DNA of 64,000 bases, taken from assembly GCA_002205965.3 (NCBI GenBank), contig NADL03000590.1:2609001-2673000 (forward strand), read 5' to 3'. The position numbers and the translations under genes were made by a program. The notes under the pieces are model-generated. The model saw only the letters and a list, made by a program, of their open reading frames with translations. It had not been told where the DNA came from and did not search any database. The stretch comes from Kappaphycus alvarezii (lineage: Eukaryota; Rhodophyta; Florideophyceae; Gigartinales; Solieriaceae). Below, one piece after another: positions 24,385 through 34,989 of this stretch (positions are counted from its first letter, which is position 1; each line of letters starts with the position of its first letter).

Positions 24385-25511
24385 TCAACCAGATCGGAGG
24401 CCCCGAAAAAACCCGCGTCGGTGACGAATGTTGCCCATAACGCGAGAACCGTCCGGTGGAGAAATGGATACTAATTGAAATCTTGGGCTGGCAAACTGCG
24501 GATGGTGGAGATGTCGGCGGACCAAACTCTGCCGAGACGACCTCCTTTCCATCATATTCTGGTAGAACTTCCGCATCGGATCGAGGATAAATAGTACGAT
24601 ATCACCGTTTCGATTTTTTTCGGCACCCGTAACGGTCAAGGAGTGTCCAGGGTATTGGCAAAACAGTGGAGGAACAAAGCACTTGGATTTGCGGGTCGTA
24701 AACCGTGACTGATGTGCGGGGCACTTGTTGTAACGGCACCAACGTTCAAAGTGATCGAAAATCCACTCGAACATCTGCTGCCGAAAGACATCGTTTGGAA
24801 CTTCGAAATCTTTTACAAAGGCCGGAATATTCAAATTCCTTAGAAGAATAAACGCTTCAGTCGCTCCAATCCATACCTCCTTGTCGGTCAATGTGGCGTT
24901 GAACTTAGATGCCCCCTCAGGGTCAAATCCTTTTTGCCATGCGTCCTCTATCCTGCCGGCAATCTCGGGAATACTTGGAACTTCTGTCATACCGGCCTTA
25001 TTCAAAAATTGCCGTGAACCGACGTCGTTGAGCAATGAACTACACAACATCTGAATGTTGCGAAAACCGCAATCCCATCCAAGACCAGCAATATTGCTCG
25101 AAAACAAGTCCAGCTTAGAGCAATAATGCGTTCCTGGTTTGATCACGACGACATCGGGACCCGCAAAAACCTTTGACATTACATCTGGATAGAAATGGTC
25201 TGCAGAATCTGATAAACTACCTCGCAAGGATGGGGCCGGATAATGTACGTTTTCACTCTCTACGAGGCCAACGCTGATGCTAATGCAGCGTCATTATCTT
25301 CAAGTTGACGTATGATTCGCTCTGCAGGGGTCAACTGTTGGGAAAGACCTTGGGAAACGGAAGTGGGGTGGTTGATGGAGCGATTCAGCTCTTCTGCAGC
25401 TCCTCGGGACGTTTCCTCTTCTATCGCGTTGAGATGATCGTTGACATGTTGCTGAAAAGCAGCTGCGTCTCCCGGAACAGACCTTTCGCATACGGGGCAA
25501 GCATTAGACAT
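24385..25511 (-). CDS. ZUP1: ZUP1/ZUFSP-like C78-family deubiquitinase with one frame break
   Basis: C78 peptidases are Cys proteases; ZUP1 cleaves long K63-linked ubiquitin chains in DNA-damage contexts, while relatives UFSP1/2 cleave UFM1. The start at 25511 places a C2H2 UBZ-type finger (CPVCERSVPGDAAAFQQHV, then NDHL) at residues 5-27. QLEDNDAALASALA near residue 70 looks like a ubiquitin-interacting MIU/UIM helix. The protease has GWDCGFRNIQML (catalytic Cys), YPGHSLTVTG (His) and ILDP (Asp). The C-terminal strand PRFQLVSI matches the family's last core strand. UBZ plus MIU plus C78 favours ZUP1 over UFSP. Total length is about 375 residues. Near 25263-25270 one base appears missing between the MIU helix and the protease, so the frame changes. 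A longer in-frame ORF extends upstream to 25778, but the UBZ right after 25511 supports this start. Confidence 0.85.
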
Positions 25512-27180
25512 GTGTGGTGTGTGCGTGGTCCTCGGAATGATGCGACGAGATTGAAACGCACAGGTCCGAAGTTGTGGTTTGGCTTGGGAGCCGGGTGGAA
25601 AATAACCCGCCGGCGCGGGTAAGAGAGTTTGGGTTCGCGTCGATGCGGTTGAGTTTGCGGTACGGCGGGCTTTTTGTGCTTTGAAGGAGTGGTTGCTAGT
25701 CTGCTGCGAAAGGGTTGGTGGATGAGAAAGAGTGTGGTTCTTGAGTTGGAATTGGTCAAGTGTTCTGCAGTAGCCCACGTCTGGGTACCAAACAAGAAAC
25801 TGTATTATTTATTGCCAGCAAGGTATCTAAAAACAAGCGACGAGGTTTGAAGAGATATAATTTTTGAGCAGCCAATCATGGCGAGTAGAAAGAAATGATA
25901 AAAAGCAATTATGATTTCAAGCAAAAACGCCATCGCGACTAGTTGCAGTACAGTGCAAACTGTACAGTACAGTACTGCGCTGTAATGCTATATACCCGGC
26001 TTGTATGCGTTTTGTAGTTTGTTGGACGACTGACCCCTTGCAGGAGTCGGAGGCTTCATTTTCGTTTTCTACGAAATACAGAACATACAGTATGCAGGAT
26101 AAGTGCATCTACCTGCGTCAATGCATCAGCGGCTTCGGCATCCACTCTGCGGCTTGTGACCAACATCTCCTTTTCCCCGTCACCTTGGAGTTGCAGCGCA
26201 GAGAAACTCTCCTGACATAAATCTCACTCCAATACCTCCCTTAACTACGTCATTCACCATTAGTGGCGTCGGCAAATGCCATTTTCTTCTTTGCTTCAAA
26301 GCTTCAACCTTGACAGCGTCAAGCCACTCGCGGATTTCTTTGCCAGGGAGCAGGGTTGGTTTTATTGCTATTCTTGGGGCAAGACCAGGGACTGCTGTTC
26401 ACATGGATTCTCCTGAACATCTCTATGCTCTGTTATTCTGAATGTCTTGCTGTGAAGAGTTGTATATCATTCTCCTGAATGGTTCTTCGTTGACAAAAGC
26501 GACATTCAGAGGAATATGAGGCGCCAGGAATATAATCTCAAGGCAGTTAGAGCCCGCATACCTGAGATCAGCATAAGATATCTGCAGACCTTAGCACACT
26601 GCCTCAGGGTCGAGTTAAGATTCCTCAGACTCGTAGACTCGACCTGCGGCGCCAATGACAATGAAGGCCACGTCTTTCGCACTGAGTTGTTCCTGCTGAG
26701 TCCAGAGGGCTAGCTACAGATCGGCAGCCTGGTAGCGTAATCAGTCTGTGACCAGCAACAAAGATGGTGGATAAGCGGCGAGGTATCTGTGAAGATCGGC
26801 ACGCCCAGGTGCCGTTCAGGGATGGGTATCCAGTTTGTGGAGAGCGTGGTGCTATTGTTGGCGGCGTGAGTGGTTGGGACAGAAGCGGCGGGGTTGTGCC
26901 ACAACCACTCTTGACCGTGAATGCCGAGGCACTTATGACTGTCGATGTGGTAGACGGGGTTTAGTGTGGCGTCACATTCATGCCCCCTCCAGAGGGCCCT
27001 CGCATTGGCGTACGGCTGCCCGCTGTTTTTTCGTTGGGAGTGAACTGGGTGAGTCAGCGTAACTCATAGCGGCAAGGCGGGGTGAGGATGGGTAGCCGGA
27101 GATTCTTCATGATTGAGCTCCTCCATGATTGAGCTCAATCATAATTGAGCTCAATCATGGAGGAGCGAGCTGATGAAGTG
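25512..27180. other. Intergenic stretch between ZUP1 and the LINE relic
   Basis: Nothing recognisable is encoded. A TACAG/CTGTA cluster lies at 25944-25980, within 440 bases upstream of the ZUP1 start. The open frames at 26516-26964 have no known motif. Confidence 0.4.
27117..27166. repeat. Perfect 23-bp inverted repeat (hairpin)
   Basis: Arms at 27117-27139 and 27144-27166 are exact reverse complements, separated by CATA. The arms contain a repeated ATGATTGAGCTC phrase that also occurs at 27109-27120, so the site combines a short direct repeat with a palindrome. It lies just before the LINE relic. Confidence 0.85.
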
Positions 27181-27189
27181 ATTGGAGTA

Positions 27190-28110
27190 TGGTGATACAT
27201 GTTCTACGGGATGCCCGCTTCGGCAAGGCCATGCGCTTTTTTCAAGGCACTCCTTTTACTCACGAAACTGGTCCTCGTAGCAGCAGTTACATAGTCGCAA
27301 GAGTTTTTCTTCTCGCGAGGGGCGAATGTAGGAAACTGGATGACTTCGGTACGAAAGAATAGCCCCGAAATCTTCATCACGCTTTGCCACAACCTATCAA
27401 CCCAGTCCATGAATCCAGCCTTCCCTTATCGCCCCGACTCTGCGAGGCCACAGCTGCGTTTGCCCCGCAGAGCATATCACGTGATAGTGCTGCGGGGCTC
27501 AGCCGTTCTCACTCCTACTCCTATCTCCTGGACCAGACCTCTGCTATCCCCGAAGCAGGTATGAAGGGGCTCTCTGTCCTCCTTAAGCTTCTCAACTGCT
27601 TCGAGAATGGTGAACTTACACCCATACTCCTCCCAACACCCGCTCATGCCGCTGCCCCTCCTATCGTATCAAACCCCGACCAGAGTCATGCGCGTGGTTC
27701 TACGACGTCTAGGCATAAAAACTGTGCTGCTTGCTGCCATCGATGATACGAGGAACACTTCCTTGGCCTGTTCCAGTCGGCGAATACCATCAGAGCAAGG
27801 ATAGATGCCAACTTCCAGTATGGGCACACAATCCTCGCGTACGTCTCCCACATGCCGAATGTTGCTCCCATCCCGTCGATGACAACACCGCCATTACTGC
27901 GCGCGACGACGGACCATGCTCGATCTTTTTCGTGCCTACACACCCTCTCTCGCACAATTCATCAGTATGCGTTATAGTTCTACAAAGCAACCTCTCTTCT
28001 TCTCTCATCGTCACCGATCCATGCCTTACAGTGCCCACGGTACCCAACACACTGATGCGGACTCTTGACGGCAGTTGCACTTCGCTTCGGTAGATCCAAC
28101 GAATTAGCCC
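27190..28110 (+). pseudogene. Old LINE reverse transcriptase relic (RT N-terminal part)
   Basis: The relic aligns block by block with the better LINE at 29.6-33.9 kb. LRDARFGKAMRFFQ (about 27207) matches LCADARYGKAMRAL there. The segment at 27384-27640 (EAT...SISRDSAAG...IPEAGMKGLSVL...GELTPILLP) follows the order EAA...GVPRDTTAG...SPEAGVTGLRVL...GELPDAVLP. A frame change then leads to VLRRLGIKTVLLAAIDD, matching VLRRIVTKALLPAAIAD. Beyond about 27800 the match fades and the catalytic RT blocks are not evident. It is in the same orientation as the intact neighbour and is clearly diverged, so it is an older insertion of the same or a sister family. It was probably N- and C-terminally truncated. 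Confidence 0.7.
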
Positions 28111-29635
28111 CGGCGCGGTCATCCACCTCATCCTGCACAAGATGCGCATTCACTGGCCTGTGTGCACATACCAGGCGATGTGCTTCGGATACGGGGGCCA
28201 CTTGGTTGTGGCCCAGACCTACAACCGAGCTCTCAGGATATATCTGCGATGCTACTAGTTCATCTTGTTGACTTTGCGAGACTCTCCCAAGAAAGGTTTC
28301 AGGACGATGCTCCTTCATAAAGACATAACCCTCAGCACGTGCGCATTAGCGATACACTCCTCTGTGACTCACAGGGACTCTGCTATCTCAAATATCACCA
28401 GCAATGCGCTAGGAAGCGTATGTGCTAAGCCCACGCGCATCTTTACGCCAGTAAACTCACCTGCGCGTGGGCTTAGTACATACGCTCTCTGGTGTCCATC
28501 TATCGGAAGCAGGACCAGTCTCGACATTCCGAAGGTGAACGCGTGCGCCGGGAGCCTATGAAGTCCCATACGGACTAGTCCATATGTGTCTACCTTGTGA
28601 AACGGTGGCCAGTCTCTGCATTCCAGGCGTCGAAATTTGCACATTTGCTCCTCAACAAAAACGTACGACAACTCTTAGCTATGACTTCTGAGCAGAGATA
28701 TTGTTTCAGAAAAAGCTGGTTTATGCCATCCGATTTGCGTGCGATCAGCTGGTGCCGTCCGCGGCGAGCAATTTCAGGCCCATCGCCGGACTTTCTCGCA
28801 CAGCTGCCGATCGCCGGGACGTGGATCACCACCTTGTATCACTTGATGTCATGGGCAACTTGCCACCGGGACAATCGCTGCAACCATTATTAGCGTCTTT
28901 GCAACCATAATGTGAGTTATGTGCCGCAATGCAATATCCTTACCGGTTAGTCATTGTTACATCATCGCATATTTCGGCAAACACCCGTGCTTCCGTACTA
29001 ATTGTCAGTCGGCCGACAAAAGTCCATAATATCTCAACCTCCATACCACTTTTACGATCATAATGTACACCTTCGTCCCATCTCTCTGATAGGACAAGCT
29101 TGGACTTCACTCTAGATCTCATTTCGAAGCACCGGTGGGTGCGATGGGGGGAATAGGACCGGCCGCGCGAACGCAGGCCGGCCCAGGGTCATAAATTAAG
29201 CGCCCAAGGCACACGTTATGAGTACCTTGTGGATGTCAAGCGGCCCTGCCAAACAAGCCGGACGACCGTGGCGTGCGGTGGGCGCTCTCGATCCAGCGCA
29301 TGTCTCCATCTTGAATCGACGGTGCACGGCGCCAGGTAAGTATGACCAGGTCAGCGGATGTCAAGAGATGAGGAGGGGGAATGGGGGGTATTTATAGAGT
29401 TTTCGAACCACTTTTCCGTTGCTTACACTTGAAATGACAAATGAGTGAAATTATCCGCCCTCCGGTATGCTGTACGTAGCGTTTCCTCTGATGGCTTTTT
29501 ATACTTTGCATTTCATTTCTGGTTAAATACAGCACGGTACAGTATCTTAACCGACATGCGGCCGCCGCCCCCTCTCCGCCTCCCGCGCGGCCGCCCTCTC
29601 CGCCCGCATGGACCGGGCAGACGCCCTCCACCTGG
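28111..29635. other. Stretch between LINE relic and LINE; contains a hairpin
   Basis: Open frames here (for example 28701-28910) are not recognised and may be further LINE debris. The final 450 bases, GC-rich around 29130-29340, are the likely 5' untranslated region of the following LINE, but I can identify no promoter or ribozyme by eye. Confidence 0.35.
28415..28486. repeat. 25-bp inverted repeat with one mismatch (hairpin)
   Basis: Arms at 28415-28439 and 28462-28486 are complementary except for one position and enclose a 22-base loop. Arm cores are GCTAAGCCCACGCGCA and TGCGCGTGGGCTTAG. It lies between the LINE relic and the intact LINE. Confidence 0.8.
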
Positions 29636-30846
29636 ATGCGCGCGCCGTACGCGGTCGTCGCATCCCGTCTTCCACCCCGCCCATCCACCCCCTCCACGCT
29701 GCGTCCGTTACCATCGGTGCAGCTCCCCGAAATCGACCCTGCTATTGGACAAAACATTCTCAATCTCCCTAAGGCGCGCCATATGATTGGCCACCCGGAA
29801 GATTTTTCCCAGGCCGACCTTGCCCGCGCCCGCGCCCTCCTTGCCACCGTCACCGACAACCCTTGCCGCCTCGACCCCCGCACGGGCGAACCCGAACCCG
29901 TTCGCCCGCCTGCCCCCGACCTCCTCCACGTGGGATTCGCCCCGTCTCCTACGTCCGCCTTCCCATCCTTCGACACAGCCCACCGCCAGCTCTGCTTGGC
30001 CGCCGCCCTTGCCAAGACCAACCTGCCCCCCTTCGTCCTAGTCCCGCTCGTCGGGAAATTGTTCTACCTATATTTTCCCGCCCCGGCCCGCCCTGACGTT
30101 TTCAACGTCCTCGCTCACCTCCGTCTGACGTACCCGGACCTGTACGTTTCGCCTCTCACGCTCACGCAACACTGCGCCACGGTGGATATCTCTGCCGCCC
30201 ACGGTGTGGCCACCCGCCTCCAACGTGAAGCGGCTCGCCTGGTGAGCCCCAAACTGCGTTCGTGGGTTGCCCCTCACGTCCGCAACGCCATGGCGATAGC
30301 CCTCCGTCACGATGCCCGCCTCATTGCTGAGGCGCGCCGCCCGACCCGCGGGAATCCCGCCCGCACGCCCGCTCAAACACCGACCGAACATCCCGCAAAA
30401 CCCACCGCCCCGGCCCCGACCAAAACCGTCGCGGCCTCACCCGGCCCCGCACAAGCCCCAAACGCCCCAACGGGGGCACACCCTCCTCCCCCCCTGCCGC
30501 TCCCCGCCCCGCCGCTGGACACACTCCGGACCTCACACTCCGCTCCCCGGGCTCTTCCCCGTCGGCGTCAAAACGCCGATGCCCCGCAACTGAAGAAGCC
30601 CAGGCATCGGAGTTCCTCATGGTGCCCAACGCAACACCGGCGCCCAGGGCCGCTCTCCCTCCCACCGTCGCCTCCGCGGCAACGATGGGTAACGAGTCCG
30701 CACCGGTCGTTTCCATGAAGCCAATGATGGCTGCCGTACAAGGTGCGCAGGGCCCAACCATCAGTCAACAGGCCAGTCGGCCTAACTCCGCTCCTCCCCA
30801 CCATGGATTCGGTCCACCCCATGGAATCGGACCCCACGCCGCATGA
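29636..30846 (+). CDS. LINE ORF1 (Pro/Ala-rich protein), one frame break
   Basis: This is the first ORF of the LINE. ORF1 proteins of non-LTR elements usually bind the element RNA; here I see no zinc knuckle or RRM, so that role is inferred from position. The main frame (29636-30500) is Ala/Arg/Pro-rich, with a helical-looking middle (ARALLATVTDNP; LCLAAALAKTNLP). It then enters a Pro-rich tail. Near 30473-30493, in a G5/C7 homopolymer area, the protein-like reading moves by one missing base to the frame that ends at 30846. That tail contains SKRRCPATEEAQASEF, a possible basic nuclear signal followed by an acidic stretch. The start is uncertain: an ATG at 29608 lies in another frame. ORF1 overlaps ORF2 by 44 bases. 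Confidence 0.55.
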
Positions 30847-33800
30847 TACATCGGCGTCATTCCCCTTGCCCACTCCCCTGGAAATCCTCTCAACACCCTA
30901 CCGCGACAGGGATATCTTCCAAGATATTCCGCCCCCTGCCTCTCGCAATTTATCCTCCTGTTTATCAAGTTGGTGAAAGCTGCGGCGAACGCTCGTGGGG
31001 AAGACGCCACTCAACGAGCATTCCTTCACCTCCACATGCTGCCCACGGCTGTCCTCCGTCGCTGTCTTCGAGGAGAGCGCGGATGGCGGGACCCCAAGAG
31101 CCAACGGATCGCCCTCCGAGAGCGCCTCCGTCGTGCGCACACGGGCTCACAGTGGGGAGCACTATGGGCCGAAGCTCTCGCAGCACACCAAGCACGGCTT
31201 GAATGGTGGGAACGAAACACGCTGTATGCCCCAACGGTCCCCGGCGACATCGGGCGCGCCCGTCGTGCAGAGGCCCTTTGCGCTGATGCGCGATACGGTA
31301 AGGCCATGCGCGCCCTCCACAATGGCCCGCTCGCCGACGTCAACGACCCGGCGACGATTCAGCGGCTCAGGGATCTGCACCCGACCCCGCCGCGCCCTGT
31401 CTCGCCGCTCCCGGAAGGACGACTCCCGCCGCCCCCGTGCATCACTGAGGCCGCTGTGGAACACGCGGTCCGCGGCGTCCCGCGGGACACCACCGCCGGA
31501 CCCGAACGAACGCCGTCCCGCTGGTTCCACCTCTTGGTTAAGACTCGCGTCAGTCCTGAGGCCGGCGTGACTGGTCTGCGTGTCCTGACACAGCTCGTTT
31601 CCCGGCTCGCACGGGGGGAACTCCCGGACGCTGTGCTTCCCCTCGTGGCAGCGGCGACGCTCCTCCCGCTGCAGCCGACTCCCGACAAGGTCCGCCCGAT
31701 CGCCATCGGGTCTGTGCTTCGCAGGATAGTGACGAAGGCACTGCTCCCCGCCGCAATAGCCGATTCACACTCGGTTCTGTCGCCGCATCAGACGGCCAAT
31801 GGTGTTAAAGCCGGGTTGGACTCTATTGTCCACGACACCCGCACGACACTACGCCGCTTCTCCGCCACCCCGAACGTCGCCACGGTCCTCATAGACGCCA
31901 ACAACGCCTTTAACCGCGTTGATCGGCAGTCTATGCTGGACCACCTACCAATGCTCGCCCCCTCGCTAGCCCACTTCGCAAACATGATCTATGGCCGAAT
32001 GCAACCGCCATTGCTTGTCCCGAACCGGGATCGCACCGTCATACCAAGTGCCCAGGGCACCCAACAGGGTGACCCGGCCAGCATGTTGTTGTTCTCGCTA
32101 ACGATTCAACCCCTCATCCGTCGGGTTGCTGAGATCCCCAACATTGCTCTCTGCCAATGGTACGCCGATGACGGCACGATCGTCGGGAACCTTGGCGCCA
32201 TCCGTCAGGCGCTCCGGCTCCTTGCCCGAGATGGTCCCACGGTTGGGTTCCACGTCAACCAACGGAAGACACGCATACATTGGCCTCACGTCATGCCGCC
32301 GGATCGAGCAGCCCTCCTAGCGGAATTCCCTCTCGCCGAATGCTCGCGGGACGGCTTTCCGCTTCTAGGGGCCCCCATTGGGAACAAAACGTTCACGGAG
32401 AGTTTTCTCCGGTCTAAGATTGCTCAGTGCCGCCGTACCCTGGACCGCCTCCTGCTGGTCCGCGACGCCCGCGCCCGGTTCCACATGCACCGGATCTGTG
32501 CCTCTGCATGCCTCCTATTGCATGCATTCAAGCTCTCAGATCCGCGCTTAGCAGAGTCCGCCGCTGAAGAATTTGATGATCTACAGCGGTCATCATATGA
32601 AAAGTTACACGGCATAGCTCTCACGGACCGAGCCTGGGACCAAGTGTGCCTCCCCATGCACCTCGGAGGCCAGGGCTTCGAAAGCATCGCCTCGTGCCTC
32701 CACGGCGCTGCCGCCGCCAGCATCATTGATGCTGCGCCCGCACGGCAGCGAACTTCCGCATACGCCACGCCGCGTGCTTGTGCACTAGCTTCTGGCCGCT
32801 ACCGCGGCGACCGGTCCTTCCTCCTCCGTCAGGCTGGGCCTTCTCTCCGCCGTTTCGCCCTCTCCATCCCCGGAATAGTCGACCTTTCCACCCTTGACCC
32901 TCCAACTCTAGCTGCTTCACCCACCAACACACTAACCCTTCTCAAACGGGTGCAGCAAGAGGCGCGGGCAAGAGTACATTGGCACGACGACTCCTGGGAG
33001 AATGCCCCAAACCCGACCGCTCACAGCGACGCCGACATTCGACATCGCATCCGTGGCCTAGCGTTCCGCCGCAGCCCCGCTGCGGCGTTTCTCTTCGCTC
33101 ATCCCACGGCAGCTACGAAGGTCCACACTACACACTGGCAGACCATGCTCCGCCGTCACCTCGGACTGCCAGTGTATGATGACTCCATGGCCCTCAACTG
33201 CCACCACTGTGACCACCCCTTGGACACCCTCGGGGATCACGCCGCCGACCTCTGCTGCCCTGGTTTCGGCCGTCGTCACCGCCACAACTCGCTATGTAAT
33301 GCGATTGCGACGCACGTTACCCGCGCCGCGGGTCTGGATACTCGGCAAGAGGTTCCGTTCCTCGTCCCGGGCACTGAGCTCCGCCCCGCCGATATCCTTG
33401 TACAACCACCACCAACCCCGGAAGGCACAACGTTGCGCCCCATTGCCTGTGACATCACCGTCGTTTCACCGTTCAAGGCCGCAGTTCGCACCAAGGCGAC
33501 CCAGGTTGCCGGAGGCGCTGCTGAACTGGCGGCCCGCGACAAGGTTACAACCCTGGAACGCAACATCGCCCGACGACTCCCCGCTCCATCGACTGGCCCA
33601 TCTTCTGCGCCTTACACGCCGAACTTCACGTTTCGACCTCTGGCGTTTGATTCCCTAGGTGCCCCTTCCCCTGGAACTATTGCATTTATCGAGGAGTTAG
33701 TTCCGCGGATCGCGTCCAAGTGTCACTCGACAGTTGGCATTGTCCGCCGCCGTATCTACCAGCGACTGAGTTGCACCCTGTGGTCCTCCATCGCCGAAGC

Positions 33801-33858
33801 TATCCTGTCCCGAGCACCGATGCGCACGGACGACGAAGTACATCCGGTTAGATCTTAA
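30803..33858 (+). CDS. LINE ORF2: reverse transcriptase with restriction-like endonuclease
   Basis: ORF2 proteins nick target DNA and prime reverse transcription there. The 962-codon frame from 30970 has RT motifs in order: RPIAIGSVLRRIVTKA (about 239), LIDANNAFNRVDR with Asp309, GTQQGDPAS (about 362), and YADD at 398-401 (32161). The C-terminus has a CX2CX9HX4C finger (C744, C747, H757, C762). After it comes a PD-(D/E)XK-type nuclease: RPADI with D808, CDITVV with D828 and the K858 region. RT followed by CCHC and a restriction-like endonuclease is the layout of early-branching LINEs such as R2, CRE and NeSL types. There is no N-terminal APE domain. The likely start is the ATG at 30803, overlapping ORF1 in another frame; one base seems missing in the C5 run 30932-30936. 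Otherwise it is intact, so it is a recent copy. Confidence 0.85.
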
Positions 33859-34980
33859 CCGTATAGTTAGGACGTGCGCAGTCCACAGTAGATACTGAAC
33901 GCATTAAACTTCCTCCTCACATAGATTCGTACAGTAGGACAATGGCGGGATTATGAAACACGCAGAAATATTGAACATGCTGCTGTAACAATCCCAAAAC
34001 ACTAGGTTTGAATCAGGGAGGAGAACTTCGTGTATTGCATGTACAGTACAGTACAGTGCTGCTTGATGCCATAGAACGCCCACCCTGTTTTCTAAAAGTT
34101 CAGGCGCCTGATCCGATAGGGGAGTGCGCTGCGGATATAGGATGTAGGTTAGGCCTAGGACCCTTCTGTACCGAAGTAGAAAAACTTTGGGTAGGGGGGT
34201 ATTTAATACGTTTGGGTGGGGGTACATTTAGCTTACAGAACAAGAAGTAGAAGAGGCAGTCGAAATACAGGATACATACACCTTATTTATATTCTATTTA
34301 CAGTCCTGTCGTTTAGTTTTTTCGCCCTTACTCCTATTTTTATCCTACGTAGTCTATATTTTCTCTATCCTATTGTACTGTTACCGATGCCTGCTAGGAC
34401 TGTTGTAGTCTAAGGGTCACTACGGCCGTCCGCAGGACTATCCGCTTGGGAATCTAGTAAGTAGTTAGTAGATGTGCTAGAGATAGTCGACGGCATCTAC
34501 TGCTTATAAAGGGCCTAGCTGCCTTGGGCACTGAAGTAAAACACATCATCAACAATTTTATTTCAACCTACCCATCTTGTCTACCCTAAGCAAAAACGTC
34601 CAATGTTTTTTCAGGCTCGCCGCTAACGCCGCCAGTCTGCTTTTTATCCTTTGAATTTTCGTGATAGAGGCTATAGTGTGGTCGACGTACAGAGATGGAA
34701 GCATATATCGCATAACAACGCGATGTAAAGATGTACATCACATACAGACAATAGAAGCCTATAATGTAAATACAAACGAAATAGAGACCTTTAATTTGAT
34801 TTTTAGTGGGCCTGCTAAACAGGTGCAACCCAGCAAAGACCGAAATGATGTATTACTTCAAAGCATTTACATCATGTTGAATCATGACGTAAAGAGTTGA
34901 GACTATAAATCGCGTGACAGCATGACGTAAATATATACATCAAAACCACTGCCGCACCCCAGAGTGGGCAGCAACTGCGG
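33859..34980. other. Spacer after LINE; possible LTR-like or TE-edge sequence
   Basis: No poly(A) follows the LINE stop directly. A TACAG cluster occurs at 34027-34058. TTATAAAGGGCCTAGC near 34504 looks like a TATA region of an LTR or promoter. A 79-codon open frame at 34661-34900 is unrecognised. From 34850 to 34945 the motif TGATGTA/TACATCA and TGACGTAAA recur, resembling the edge of a DNA transposon. Confidence 0.3.
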
Positions 34981-34989
34981 GGTCTTATT

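Noticed and set aside
29130-29340. HDV-like ribozyme at the LINE 5' end
   Set aside because: Such ribozymes are known from R2 elements, but I could not fold the required nested pseudoknot from this sequence by eye.
29392-30021. 209-residue minus-strand ORF opposite LINE ORF1
   Set aside because: GC-rich shadow of ORF1: Gly/Arg/Ala low-complexity reading with no motif. The same holds for the other antisense frames across 29.4-33.7 kb.
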